A stretch of DNA of 6,427 nt. Origin: an uncultured Sphingobium sp. GTDB taxonomy: Bacteria > Pseudomonadota > Alphaproteobacteria > Sphingomonadales > Sphingomonadaceae. A program made the translations under genes and the position numbers. The stretch spans positions 1 through 6,427 of the forward strand of contig CAMLFF010000189.1 of assembly GCA_946479185.1 (NCBI GenBank), read 5' to 3'. Of the stretch, positions 1 through 5,963 are shown one piece after another. The notes beneath the pieces were generated by a model, which was not told where the DNA came from, searched no databases, and was given only the letters and a program-made list of their open reading frames with translations. Positions within the stretch are counted from its first letter, which is position 1, and each line of letters opens with the position of its first letter.

Positions 1-203
1 AGACCGCGCAAGCCATTGCCGGGATGCCCCCACTCGCCGCCATTGCGAACAAGGAAATGGTCAACCTAGCGCTGGAAACACCGCTCGCTCAAGGCCTCAC
101 CAACGAGCGCCGCATCTTCCAGCTCCTCGCCTCCACGGACGACAAGGCCGAGGGCATGGCCGCCTTCATCGAGAAGCGCCCGCCCGTTTGGACGGGGAAG
201 TAG
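1..203 (+). CDS. Enoyl-CoA hydratase, C-terminal end (5' part outside window)
   Basis: The plus-strand frame whose first full codon is at 3 runs 66 codons to TAG at 201-203. The peptide carries the typical crotonase-family tail: a helix with NKEMVNLALE, then TPLAQGLTNERRIFQ, then STDDKAEGMAAFIEKRPP and a short end VWTGK. In the known family (mitochondrial ECHS1 and bacterial short-chain enoyl-CoA hydratases) the segment 'D-x-x-EGM-x-AF-x-EKR' closes the fold and lies in the C-terminal helices that pack against neighbouring subunits. The enzyme adds water to trans-2-enoyl-CoA in fatty-acid or branched-chain amino-acid breakdown in the cytoplasm. The catalytic glutamates lie upstream of the window and cannot be checked, so the exact substrate is open. 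The gene converges on lysK, whose stop is 147 bp away. Family assignment is firm; specific pathway is not. Confidence 0.9.
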   Translation, partial: TAQAIAGMPPLAAIANKEMVNLALETPLAQGLTNERRIFQLLASTDDKAEGMAAFIEKRPPVWTGK

Positions 204-285
204 GGGGCCAATCCACGTCGTCCTCGCGAACGGGGGGGACCCATGCGACGGTCAGCGACAGCGCAGGGCGGCAAGGTTGGCCTGG

Positions 286-305
286 ATTACCGCGTTCGCG
301 GCAAT
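286..305. repeat. Degenerate 20-bp palindrome of the interspersed ATTCCC...GGGAAT type
   Basis: The sequence is ATTACCGCGTTCGCGGCAAT: arms ATT/AAT, one unpaired A-C position, then CCGCG/CGGCG-type pairing (CCGCG with CGCGG) around a TT centre. With its flanks (TGG before, GACG after) it looks like the widespread proteobacterial intergenic repeat usually seen as ATTCCCGCG..CGCGGGAAT, similar to the dRS3/REP class. It lies between two convergent stop codons. An outer pair of 7-bp arms, GGCCTGG (279-285) and CCAGGCC (323-329), encloses it, so a longer nested structure is possible. There is no T-run on either side, so action as an intrinsic terminator is uncertain; shielding of both 3' ends is an alternative. 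I see no gene in the rest of the 204-350 gap. Confidence 0.5.
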
Positions 306-350
306 GACGCTGGTCTATAAGGCCAGGCCTGCGCCCATCCAAGATGAGAC

Positions 351-1952
351 TCAGTCAGCGGCCAAACGCAGCGCCTCGTCAATCAGCTTGCGGCTGTTCT
401 CAATCCCATAAAGCGCAATGAAGCTGCCCATGCGCGGGCCTTGCTCGGCGCCCAGCAGCGTCTCATACAGCGCCTTGAACCAGTCACGCAGCTGCTCGAA
501 CCCATAATGCGGGTCCTTGCCGATGGCGTAAACGATGTTCTGGATTTCCTCAGGCGTTGCATCCTCGGCCAAGGCGGCGATCTGCGCATCCAGCTCCCGC
601 AGCGCCATCGCCTCATTCTCGCTCGGCGCGCGGCGCTTGAGCGTGGGGGCAATGAAGTCGCGGTTGTAAGCGAGCGCATTGCGCACCAGACCGGCGAGGC
701 GTGGATACTCCTCCACCGTCACGTCCGGCGCATAATTGCGAAGATACGCCCAGACTTGGGCTTCCGTCGCATCAGCGCCCATCACGCCGACGAGGTTAAG
801 CAGCAGCCCATAAGTGACCGGCAGCGCATCCTGCGGCACCTTGCCGCCATGCACGTGATGCACGGGATTGCCGAGCCGCTTATCCACCGGCTGGCTCGCA
901 TAATTGCTGCGGAACTGCTCATACTCATCCACTGCGCGCGGGATGACGCCAATGTGCAGTGACTTCGCCGCCTTGGGCTCGCGATAGATGTAGAAAGCGA
1001 GGCTCTCTTCCGATCCATAAGTGAGCCACTGATCGATGCCGAGGCCATTGCCCTTGGACTTGGAGATTTTCTCCCCCTTCTCGTCCAGGAACATCTCATA
1101 ATTGAAGCCCTCGGGCGGCCGCCCGCCGAGCGCGCGCGCGATCTTGGAGCTTTGCGTGACGCTGTCGATCAGATCCTTGCCGGCCATCTCATAATCGACG
1201 CCGAGCGCCACCCAGCGCATTGCCCAATCGACTTTCCATTGCAGCTTGGCGCCGCCTGAAAGAATGGATTGCTCAATCGTCTCGCCTTCATCGACAAAAC
1301 GTACAAGGCCAGCCTGCGCGTCGATCACCTCGATCGGCACTTGCAGCACGATGCCGCTCTTGGGGCTGATCGGCAGCACAGGCGAGTAAGTCGCCTGCCG
1401 CTCCTTGCGCAGCGTTGGCAGCATGATGTCCATGATCGCCTGATAATTGCGCAGCACATTGCGCAACGCCTCGTCGAATTCGCCACCGCGATATTTGTCC
1501 GTCGAGGAGACGAACTCATACTCGAAGCCGTAGCGATCGAGGAAGGCGCATAGCAGCGCATTGTTATGATGGGCAAAGCTCTCATGCTCGCCGAAAGGAT
1601 CGGGCACCTGCGTGAGCGGCTTGCCGAGATGCGCGGTCAGCATCGCCTGATTGGGCACATTGTCCGGCACCTTGCGCAGGCCGTCCATATCATCGCTGAA
1701 GGCGATCAGCCGCGTGGGCGCGCCGGTCAGTTCCTCAAAGGCGTTGCGCACCATCGTCGTGCGCTGCACCTCGTTGAAGGTGCCAATGTGCGGCAGACCC
1801 GACGGACCATAGCCGGTCTCGAACAGCACCGGCGCGCTGCCCGGCTTGCCCTGCGGATAGCGCTTGAGGAGCTTGCGCCCCTCCTCATAGGGCCAGGCCT
1901 TGGAGGTTCTCGCGGCTGCGCGCAGTTCGGCGTCATGGTCGATGTTGGTCAT
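351..1952 (-). CDS. lysK: Lysine--tRNA ligase, class I (LysRS1)
   Basis: Charges tRNA-Lys with lysine using ATP, in the cytoplasm. From the ATG at 1950-1952 the protein is 533 residues, normal for the family. The Rossmann catalytic domain shows the HIGH-type signature PHIGTFNE (HIGT at residues 55-58) and the KMSKS loop as KISKS (residues 295-299). Other conserved blocks are FETGYGPSGLP (44-54), AFSDDMDGLRKVPDNVP (84-100), GGAKLQWKVDWAMRW (233-247) and YEMAGKDLIDS (254-264). The rest, from about residue 360, is the helical anticodon-binding part. The frame stays open 27 codons further upstream, but that stretch (with GCCSRRLAARAP) does not resemble the family. MTNIDHDAELRAAARTSKAW is the usual kind of start, preceded by a weak AGAG with 8-nt spacing (complement of 1961-1964). 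It is transcribed away from the PilZ gene and towards the hydratase. Class I LysRS is established for archaea and alphaproteobacteria. Identity is very secure; the start is probable. Confidence 0.96.
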   Translation of the reverse strand: MTNIDHDAELRAAARTSKAWPYEEGRKLLKRYPQGKPGSAPVLFETGYGPSGLPHIGTFNEVQRTTMVRNAFEELTGAPTRLIAFSDDMDGLRKVPDNVPNQAMLTAHLGKPLTQVPDPFGEHESFAHHNNALLCAFLDRYGFEYEFVSSTDKYRGGEFDEALRNVLRNYQAIMDIMLPTLRKERQATYSPVLPISPKSGIVLQVPIEVIDAQAGLVRFVDEGETIEQSILSGGAKLQWKVDWAMRWVALGVDYEMAGKDLIDSVTQSSKIARALGGRPPEGFNYEMFLDEKGEKISKSKGNGLGIDQWLTYGSEESLAFYIYREPKAAKSLHIGVIPRAVDEYEQFRSNYASQPVDKRLGNPVHHVHGGKVPQDALPVTYGLLLNLVGVMGADATEAQVWAYLRNYAPDVTVEEYPRLAGLVRNALAYNRDFIAPTLKRRAPSENEAMALRELDAQIAALAEDATPEEIQNIVYAIGKDPHYGFEQLRDWFKALYETLLGAEQGPRMGSFIALYGIENSRKLIDEALRLAAD

Positions 1953-2124
1953 GAATGGCGCTCTAGCGGCAAGGCGGCGTGAGCAACAACCCCAAATGCC
2001 ATGAGCGTTTTGCGATGAAACGAGCGCATTCACCAGATATTTACCAATTCATGTCATAACTCTGGAAGAAGCTCTCTTTTCCAACAACGAGAGTCAGAGA
2101 CTGAACAGGAGGGCGGGGGCCCAA
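1953..2124. promoter_or_regulatory. Divergent promoter region between lysK and the PilZ gene
   Basis: This 172-bp spacer must hold the start signals for both lysK (leftward) and the PilZ gene (rightward). It is visibly more AT-rich than the flanking genes, most clearly at 2029-2088. I could not place a convincing -35/-10 pair on either strand. Visible elements are CTCTC (2072-2076) and GAGAG (2089-2093), which could form a small hairpin in the PilZ leader, and one GANTC site (2091-2095), the target of the alphaproteobacterial CcrM methylase. The promoter role is inferred from gene layout only. Confidence 0.5.
2107..2112 (+). promoter_or_regulatory. Ribosome binding site of the PilZ gene, long spacing
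   Basis: AGGAGG is a full match to the Shine-Dalgarno core, but 12 bases separate it from the ATG at 2125, longer than the usual 5-9. The spacer is G-rich (GGGCGGGGG at 2111-2119), so shifted pairing is possible. No other start codon in this frame lies nearer, and the site supports the start at 2125. Confidence 0.6.
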
Positions 2125-2505
2125 ATGGACGCACATATTCAACGGTCGCCACGGATAAATGTCGACATTCCAGTGGTCATCACCACCGTACTCGATTCGC
2201 TCGAGGCCGCACTTGTCGACCTTTCCGAGCGCGGCGCGCAGATTACCGGATGCTCTCTTTCTGTCGGCACGAACGTCCAGATCGAATATATGGGGCAGAC
2301 CGTTTACGCGCAGTGTCGCTGGGCGGAAGTCGACCGCATGGGCATCAGCTTCCCCTACCCGCTGACCGACGGGCCGCTTTATGAGCGCCTGCTGGTGGCG
2401 CGAACCTCCAGTTTGCCGGGCAATGTTTCGACGGGCACGCAAATGGCGTTCGCACCGATGCAGGCCCGCGCAGGCGCACGCGAGTTCGGTCGGCGAACCA
2501 ACTGA
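2125..2505 (+). CDS. PilZ domain protein
   Basis: A 126-residue cytoplasmic protein with no signal peptide or membrane segment. The PilZ beta-barrel spans about residues 5-90: an arginine-containing start (QRSPRINVDIPV), the DxSxxG motif as DLSERG (32-37), then the strand pair QIEYMGQTVYAQCRW (52-66) and DRMGISF (70-76), followed by a helix (YERLLVAR). The last 30 residues are polar and look disordered. PilZ domains bind cyclic di-GMP and pass the signal to motility, exopolysaccharide or other targets; binding uses RxxxR plus DxSxxG. Here DxSxxG is intact, but the arginines are spaced R7-x-x-R10 with Q6 where the first arginine would be expected, so binding may be weak, altered or absent. It is divergent from lysK, and the YbjN gene follows after 125 bp. 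The family call is good; the physiological target is unknown. Confidence 0.85.
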   Translation: MDAHIQRSPRINVDIPVVITTVLDSLEAALVDLSERGAQITGCSLSVGTNVQIEYMGQTVYAQCRWAEVDRMGISFPYPLTDGPLYERLLVARTSSLPGNVSTGTQMAFAPMQARAGAREFGRRTN

Positions 2506-2630
2506 CAGCGATGAAGACCGCGGCGCTGATCGGCATCGGTTAGGCCGTCCACATCAGTTGCGCTGCATCGATGCTGTGGCTATCGCCCATCGGCGCGCCG
2601 TGACTGGGCGCCACGAAGGGAAAATTGTTC
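2506..2630 (+). other. Spacer between PilZ and YbjN genes, with interrupted mini-ORF
   Basis: No clear terminator is seen. Weak inverted repeats are CAGCG (2506-2510) with CGCTG (2524-2528), and GGCGC (2592-2596) with GCGCC (2608-2612); neither has a T-run. A reading frame starts at ATG 2511, stops at TAG 2541-2543 after 10 codons, and continues open in the same frame to TGA 2601-2603. Read through, it would give a mainly hydrophobic peptide of about 30 residues. There is no good ribosome binding site, so it is not called as a gene. Confidence 0.3.
2616..2621 (+). promoter_or_regulatory. Ribosome binding site fixing the YbjN start
   Basis: AAGGGA lies 9 bases before the ATG at 2631, good spacing, but only 3 bases before the in-frame TTG at 2625. 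This favours ATG 2631 over the longer TTG reading. A further in-frame ATG at 2643 is too distant for this site. Confidence 0.6.
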
Positions 2631-3101
2631 ATGCTCAGGATCATGTCGATGGCCGCCGCCGCCATTCTAGCAACGCTCGCGATGCCTGCCTCCGCGCAGA
2701 TGGTGTCCGCCGCCGATCCAGCCTCGCTCGTCACAGTGCTTCAGGCCAAGGGCTATCAGGCCGAACTGACGAAGAATGACGATGGCGATCCAATGATCCG
2801 CAGCGCGATGGACGGATCGAAATTCATCATTCTCTTTTATGGCTGCACCAAAAACCGGGCCTGCCAGACGATCCAGTTTTACGCCGGATTCAAATCCGAT
2901 GGGGAGGTCTCCATCGAGACCATGAACGAATGGAATAAGGAAAACCGCTTTGGCCGCGCCTATATCGACGCGGACAAGGATCCGGTGGTCGAAATGGACG
3001 TGGACCTCGACGATGGCGGCATGAGCCGCGCCTTGTTCGAAGATAATTTCGAGTTTTGGGAAGTTCTGATGCCGGACTTCAAGAAGACGATCGGCAGGTA
3101 A
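2631..3101 (+). CDS. Exported YbjN-domain protein
   Basis: The protein has 156 residues from ATG 2631. Residues 1-22 are a Sec-type signal peptide: one arginine near the start, a hydrophobic alanine-rich core, then MPASA with likely cleavage after A22 (before QMVSAAD). The mature part (about 35-156) is a YbjN-like domain: an opening helix LVTVLQAKGYQAEL, a strand pair ending in FIILFYGC, a strand CQTIQFYAGF, a helix around TMNEWNKENRFGRAYID, the acidic strand VVEMDVDLDDGG, and a closing helix through FWEVLMPDFKK. E. coli YbjN itself is cytoplasmic and has been linked to stress and motility; the exported alphaproteobacterial relatives have no assigned function. Cysteines C72 and C78 flank a short turn and could form a disulfide in the periplasm, which is inference. 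It lies between the PilZ and helicase genes on the same strand. Family placement is good; function is unknown. Confidence 0.85.
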   Translation: MLRIMSMAAAAILATLAMPASAQMVSAADPASLVTVLQAKGYQAELTKNDDGDPMIRSAMDGSKFIILFYGCTKNRACQTIQFYAGFKSDGEVSIETMNEWNKENRFGRAYIDADKDPVVEMDVDLDDGGMSRALFEDNFEFWEVLMPDFKKTIGR

Positions 3102-3118
3102 CGCGCCGAGCGGGCGCG
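3102..3118 (+). terminator. Possible terminator hairpin after the YbjN gene
   Basis: Directly after the TAA stop, CGCGCC (3102-3107) pairs perfectly with GGCGCG (3113-3118) around the 5-base loop GAGCG. The six GC pairs make a stable stem, but the downstream sequence ATATTCC has only a poor T-tract. It may be a weak intrinsic terminator or a 3'-end stabilising hairpin. If it terminates, the helicase needs its own promoter within 3119-3191, where I see only a short AT-rich patch (3136-3144). Confidence 0.4.
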
Positions 3119-3191
3119 ATATTCCACAACGTCTCGATAAATACGTTCACGAACCGTTCCCCTGCGTGCCCGAGCGCGCTATGGCGGGCCT

Positions 3192-5963
3192 GTGTCGTCG
3201 CCTCCCCCACCTCTGCCCAATCTGCCATCCGCGCTTCATGCCAGCCATGCGGGCATCTGGCTCGCGGATGGGCGAGGAAGCGAAACCATCACGCTGGCGC
3301 GCGGTGAGGCCTTAGCGCGGGCGTCCGGCAGCCCGCTGCTGATGGTGAACGCGCCACTGCTTGGATCACGCCTTGGCTATGCGGACCTCTCAGGCCTTGA
3401 TCTGCTGGAGCTCTTCGCATTCCTTTTCCCCGCGCAATTCGTCATTCCGACCGTAGCGGGGCTAGCCCGCGCCCTCGATATCGCGCCGCCAGACAATGAC
3501 GCGGACTGTGCAGCGCTTCTCCCCCGGCTGGCGGCGACGATGCTCGATTGGACCCAGCGTCCCGATTGGGCGGAGCGCGAGGGCGCATGGACGAGCCTTA
3601 CTCAGCTTGAGCGGCTACGCTGGAGCTGGGCGCCGCTGCTGCGCGGGCGCATCACCACGCCTGCAACGGCGGAGCGCTGGCTGTTCAGTCGCCTCCAGCA
3701 GTGGGAAGATCAACCGCCCCGTCCGCAGCCAAGCCCTGTGTCGCTCAAAGATGGCGAGGTGTTCGCCCGGCTGGGCACGCTGACAGGCGCGGGTGCAGAG
3801 ACGCGGGACGGCCAGCGCGATTTCGCAGGCGCCGCCGCCAACAGCTTTGCACCCCGATTGGGCAAGGACATGCCCAATATGGTGCTGGCGCAGGCGGGCA
3901 CGGGCATTGGCAAGACGCTGGGCTATCTAGCCCCGGCCACGCTGTGGGCAGAGCAATCGGGCGGCACGGTGTGGATTTCCACTTACACCAAGGCGCTGCA
4001 ACGCCAGCTCGATCGCGAAACACGGCGGCATTATCCCAATGATGAAGCCTTCCGAAAGCATGTGGTGATCCGCAAGGGCCGTGAAAATTATCTCTGCCTG
4101 CTCAATCTGGAAGATGCGCTGCAAGGCGGATTTGCCGGGCGCGCTGCCGTGTTTGCACAATTCGTGGCGCGCTGGGCGGCCTATTCGCGCGATGGCGATA
4201 TGGTGGGCGGAGACATGCCCGGCTGGCTGCCCGCGCTCTTCCGCCGTGCGGGCGCAACGGCGCTGACCGACCGGCGCGGCGAGTGCATCTATGCAGGCTG
4301 CCCGCATTTCCGCACCTGCTTCATCGAGCGCGCCACACGCATGAGCCAGGGCGCCGACATTGTGATCGCCAACCATGCGCTTGTGATGATCAACGCTGCG
4401 CGCGGACGAGAGGTCCAGGGCGCACCGACGCGGATCATCTTCGACGAGGGACATCACCTGTTCGATGCGGCGGATTCCACCTTTGCCGCGGCGCTAACGG
4501 GCCGCGAGGCGATAGAGCTGCGGCGCTGGGTGATCGGGCCCGAGACGGAGCGCAAGGGACGCAGGCGCGGTCTTGCTGCGCGGCTGTCTGACGTTGCCAG
4601 CTATGATGATGAGGGCGCAGAGGCGATCGAAGATGCGCGTGAGGCGGCGCGGGCGTTGCCCGGCGATGAGTGGCTACGGCGCGTTCAGGAGCATGAGCCT
4701 GCGGGCTCGCTGGAGCGGATGCTCGCCGCCGTGCGCGAGACGGTTTACGCGCAGGCTGAACGGGCTGGAGGCGAGGCCGACCCCGGCTATGGGCTGGAGC
4801 TTGATCTTGCCATCGCCGATGGGCCGCTAATCGAGGCTGCAACACAAGCGGCGCGCGCGCTCGAAGCGCTGCTGGCGCCGCTGCAAAAGCTGGGCAAGCG
4901 GCTCGTCGCCGTCATCGAGCTTGCCCCGGACTGGCTGGATAGCGCAGCGCGCGCGCGGATCGATGGCGCAATCTCTGCGCTGGGCTGGCGCACCGATCTG
5001 CTGATGAACTGGATCGCGCTGCTGCTGCGGGTCGGCAATGCGCCAGACCCGCGCTTTGTCGACTGGCTCACCGTCGACCGGGCCGAGGGGCGCGAATATG
5101 ACATCGGCCTCCACCGCCATTGGCTGGACCCGACCAAGCCCCTTGCCGACGTCGTGCTGCGGCCCGCGCATGGCGTGCTCGTCACCTCCGCCACGCTCCG
5201 CTCAGGCGGGGACACGGAAACGGCGATGCAGCGCAGCGGCGTGCATCATCTTGAGGGCAATTCACGCTGGTTCGAGGTGACGAGCCCCTTCGATTATGCG
5301 CGGCAAAGCGAAGTGCTAATCGTCACCGACATCAAGCGCGGGGACATGGCAGCGCTTGCGGGCGCCTATGCGCGCCTGATCGAGACCGCCGGGGGCGGCA
5401 CGCTCGGCCTGTTCACTGCGATCCGCCGCTTGCGCACCGTGCAGGCCCGCATCGCCGACCGGCTCGCACGGGCTGGATTGCCGCTTTATGCCCAGCATGT
5501 CGATCCGTTCGATCCCTCGACCTTGATCGATATGTTCCGTGATGATCCGCGCGCATCCCTGCTCGGCACGGATGCGCTGCGCGACGGGATCGATGTGCCG
5601 GGCGAGTCGCTGCGGCTCGTCGTGATGGAGGGCGTGCCCTGGTCCAAGCCATCCGTGCTGGGCGCAGCGCGGCGCGCCGCCAGCGGCTCGCCCACGGCTT
5701 ATGAGGACCGGCTCGTCCGCGCGCGTCTGGCGCAGGCCTTCGGTCGGCTGATCCGGCGCAGTGACGATCAGGGGCAGTTCGTCATTCTCTCCGCCGCCAT
5801 GCCCAGCCGCTTGCTCGATGCCTTCCCGGCAGACGTGCCGATTTCGCGCGTGACACTGGACGAGGCCATCGCACGGGTGCGCTCGCGACTTGGTTCTGCC
5901 GCAAAAATGAGGCAGGGAGCGGTTGAAGTCTTAGATGAGAGCGGGATAGTCAGACCGGAATGA
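3192..5963 (+). CDS. ATP-dependent DNA helicase, XPD/DinG-type with Fe-S cluster
   Basis: The protein has 923 residues and is a superfamily 2 helicase of the Rad3/XPD/DinG group, which unwinds DNA 5' to 3' during repair and replication. Motifs in order: Q-motif region RDGQ (205-208); Walker A GTGIGKT (236-242); motif Ia ISTYTKALQ (262-270); four cysteines C302, C365, C370 and C376 in the XPD arrangement for a 4Fe-4S cluster; ANHALV (393-398); Walker B as DEGH (418-421); a long helical region (about 425-655) in the position of the XPD arch domain; motif III VTSATL (664-669); motif V GTDALRDGIDVPG (792-804); motif VI QAFGRLIRR (848-856). Residues 15-120 resemble a decayed DnaQ-like fold. The GTG start at 3192 is chosen because the family-like sequence begins soon after it and no in-frame ATG occurs until codon 51; its ribosome site is weak. 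The stop overlaps the next gene. The family is certain; equivalence to E. coli DinG is not. Confidence 0.93.
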   Translation: MSSPPPPLPNLPSALHASHAGIWLADGRGSETITLARGEALARASGSPLLMVNAPLLGSRLGYADLSGLDLLELFAFLFPAQFVIPTVAGLARALDIAPPDNDADCAALLPRLAATMLDWTQRPDWAEREGAWTSLTQLERLRWSWAPLLRGRITTPATAERWLFSRLQQWEDQPPRPQPSPVSLKDGEVFARLGTLTGAGAETRDGQRDFAGAAANSFAPRLGKDMPNMVLAQAGTGIGKTLGYLAPATLWAEQSGGTVWISTYTKALQRQLDRETRRHYPNDEAFRKHVVIRKGRENYLCLLNLEDALQGGFAGRAAVFAQFVARWAAYSRDGDMVGGDMPGWLPALFRRAGATALTDRRGECIYAGCPHFRTCFIERATRMSQGADIVIANHALVMINAARGREVQGAPTRIIFDEGHHLFDAADSTFAAALTGREAIELRRWVIGPETERKGRRRGLAARLSDVASYDDEGAEAIEDAREAARALPGDEWLRRVQEHEPAGSLERMLAAVRETVYAQAERAGGEADPGYGLELDLAIADGPLIEAATQAARALEALLAPLQKLGKRLVAVIELAPDWLDSAARARIDGAISALGWRTDLLMNWIALLLRVGNAPDPRFVDWLTVDRAEGREYDIGLHRHWLDPTKPLADVVLRPAHGVLVTSATLRSGGDTETAMQRSGVHHLEGNSRWFEVTSPFDYARQSEVLIVTDIKRGDMAALAGAYARLIETAGGGTLGLFTAIRRLRTVQARIADRLARAGLPLYAQHVDPFDPSTLIDMFRDDPRASLLGTDALRDGIDVPGESLRLVVMEGVPWSKPSVLGAARRAASGSPTAYEDRLVRARLAQAFGRLIRRSDDQGQFVILSAAMPSRLLDAFPADVPISRVTLDEAIARVRSRLGSAAKMRQGAVEVLDESGIVRPE

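Noticed and set aside
89..274. Minus-strand 61-codon frame over the hydratase end
   Set aside because: It overlaps the conserved hydratase tail and has no supporting start signal or domain.
1125..1142. Alternating GC runs (also near 4850-4862 and 4945-4957) as Z-DNA or regulatory repeats
   Set aside because: All lie in coding sequence at alanine/arginine codons and are explained by codon choice in a high-GC genome.
441..1982. Long plus-strand open frames opposite lysK (441-962 and 1566-1982)
   Set aside because: They lie antisense to a certain gene, have no recognisable domain and are histidine/arginine/leucine-rich in the manner of antisense frames in high-GC genes. They follow from the codon bias of lysK.
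2041..2442. Minus-strand open frame across the PilZ gene and its leader
   Set aside because: It overlaps a supported PilZ gene in full and its peptide shows no family features.
3136..3144. GATAAATAC as a -10 box for the helicase
   Set aside because: No acceptable -35 element lies 16-18 bases upstream; the patch is too short to call a promoter.
3927..4845. Minus-strand frames inside the helicase gene (3927-4457, 4435-4845)
   Set aside because: The helicase motifs on the plus strand are continuous across this region; the antisense peptides are arginine/proline-rich shadows.
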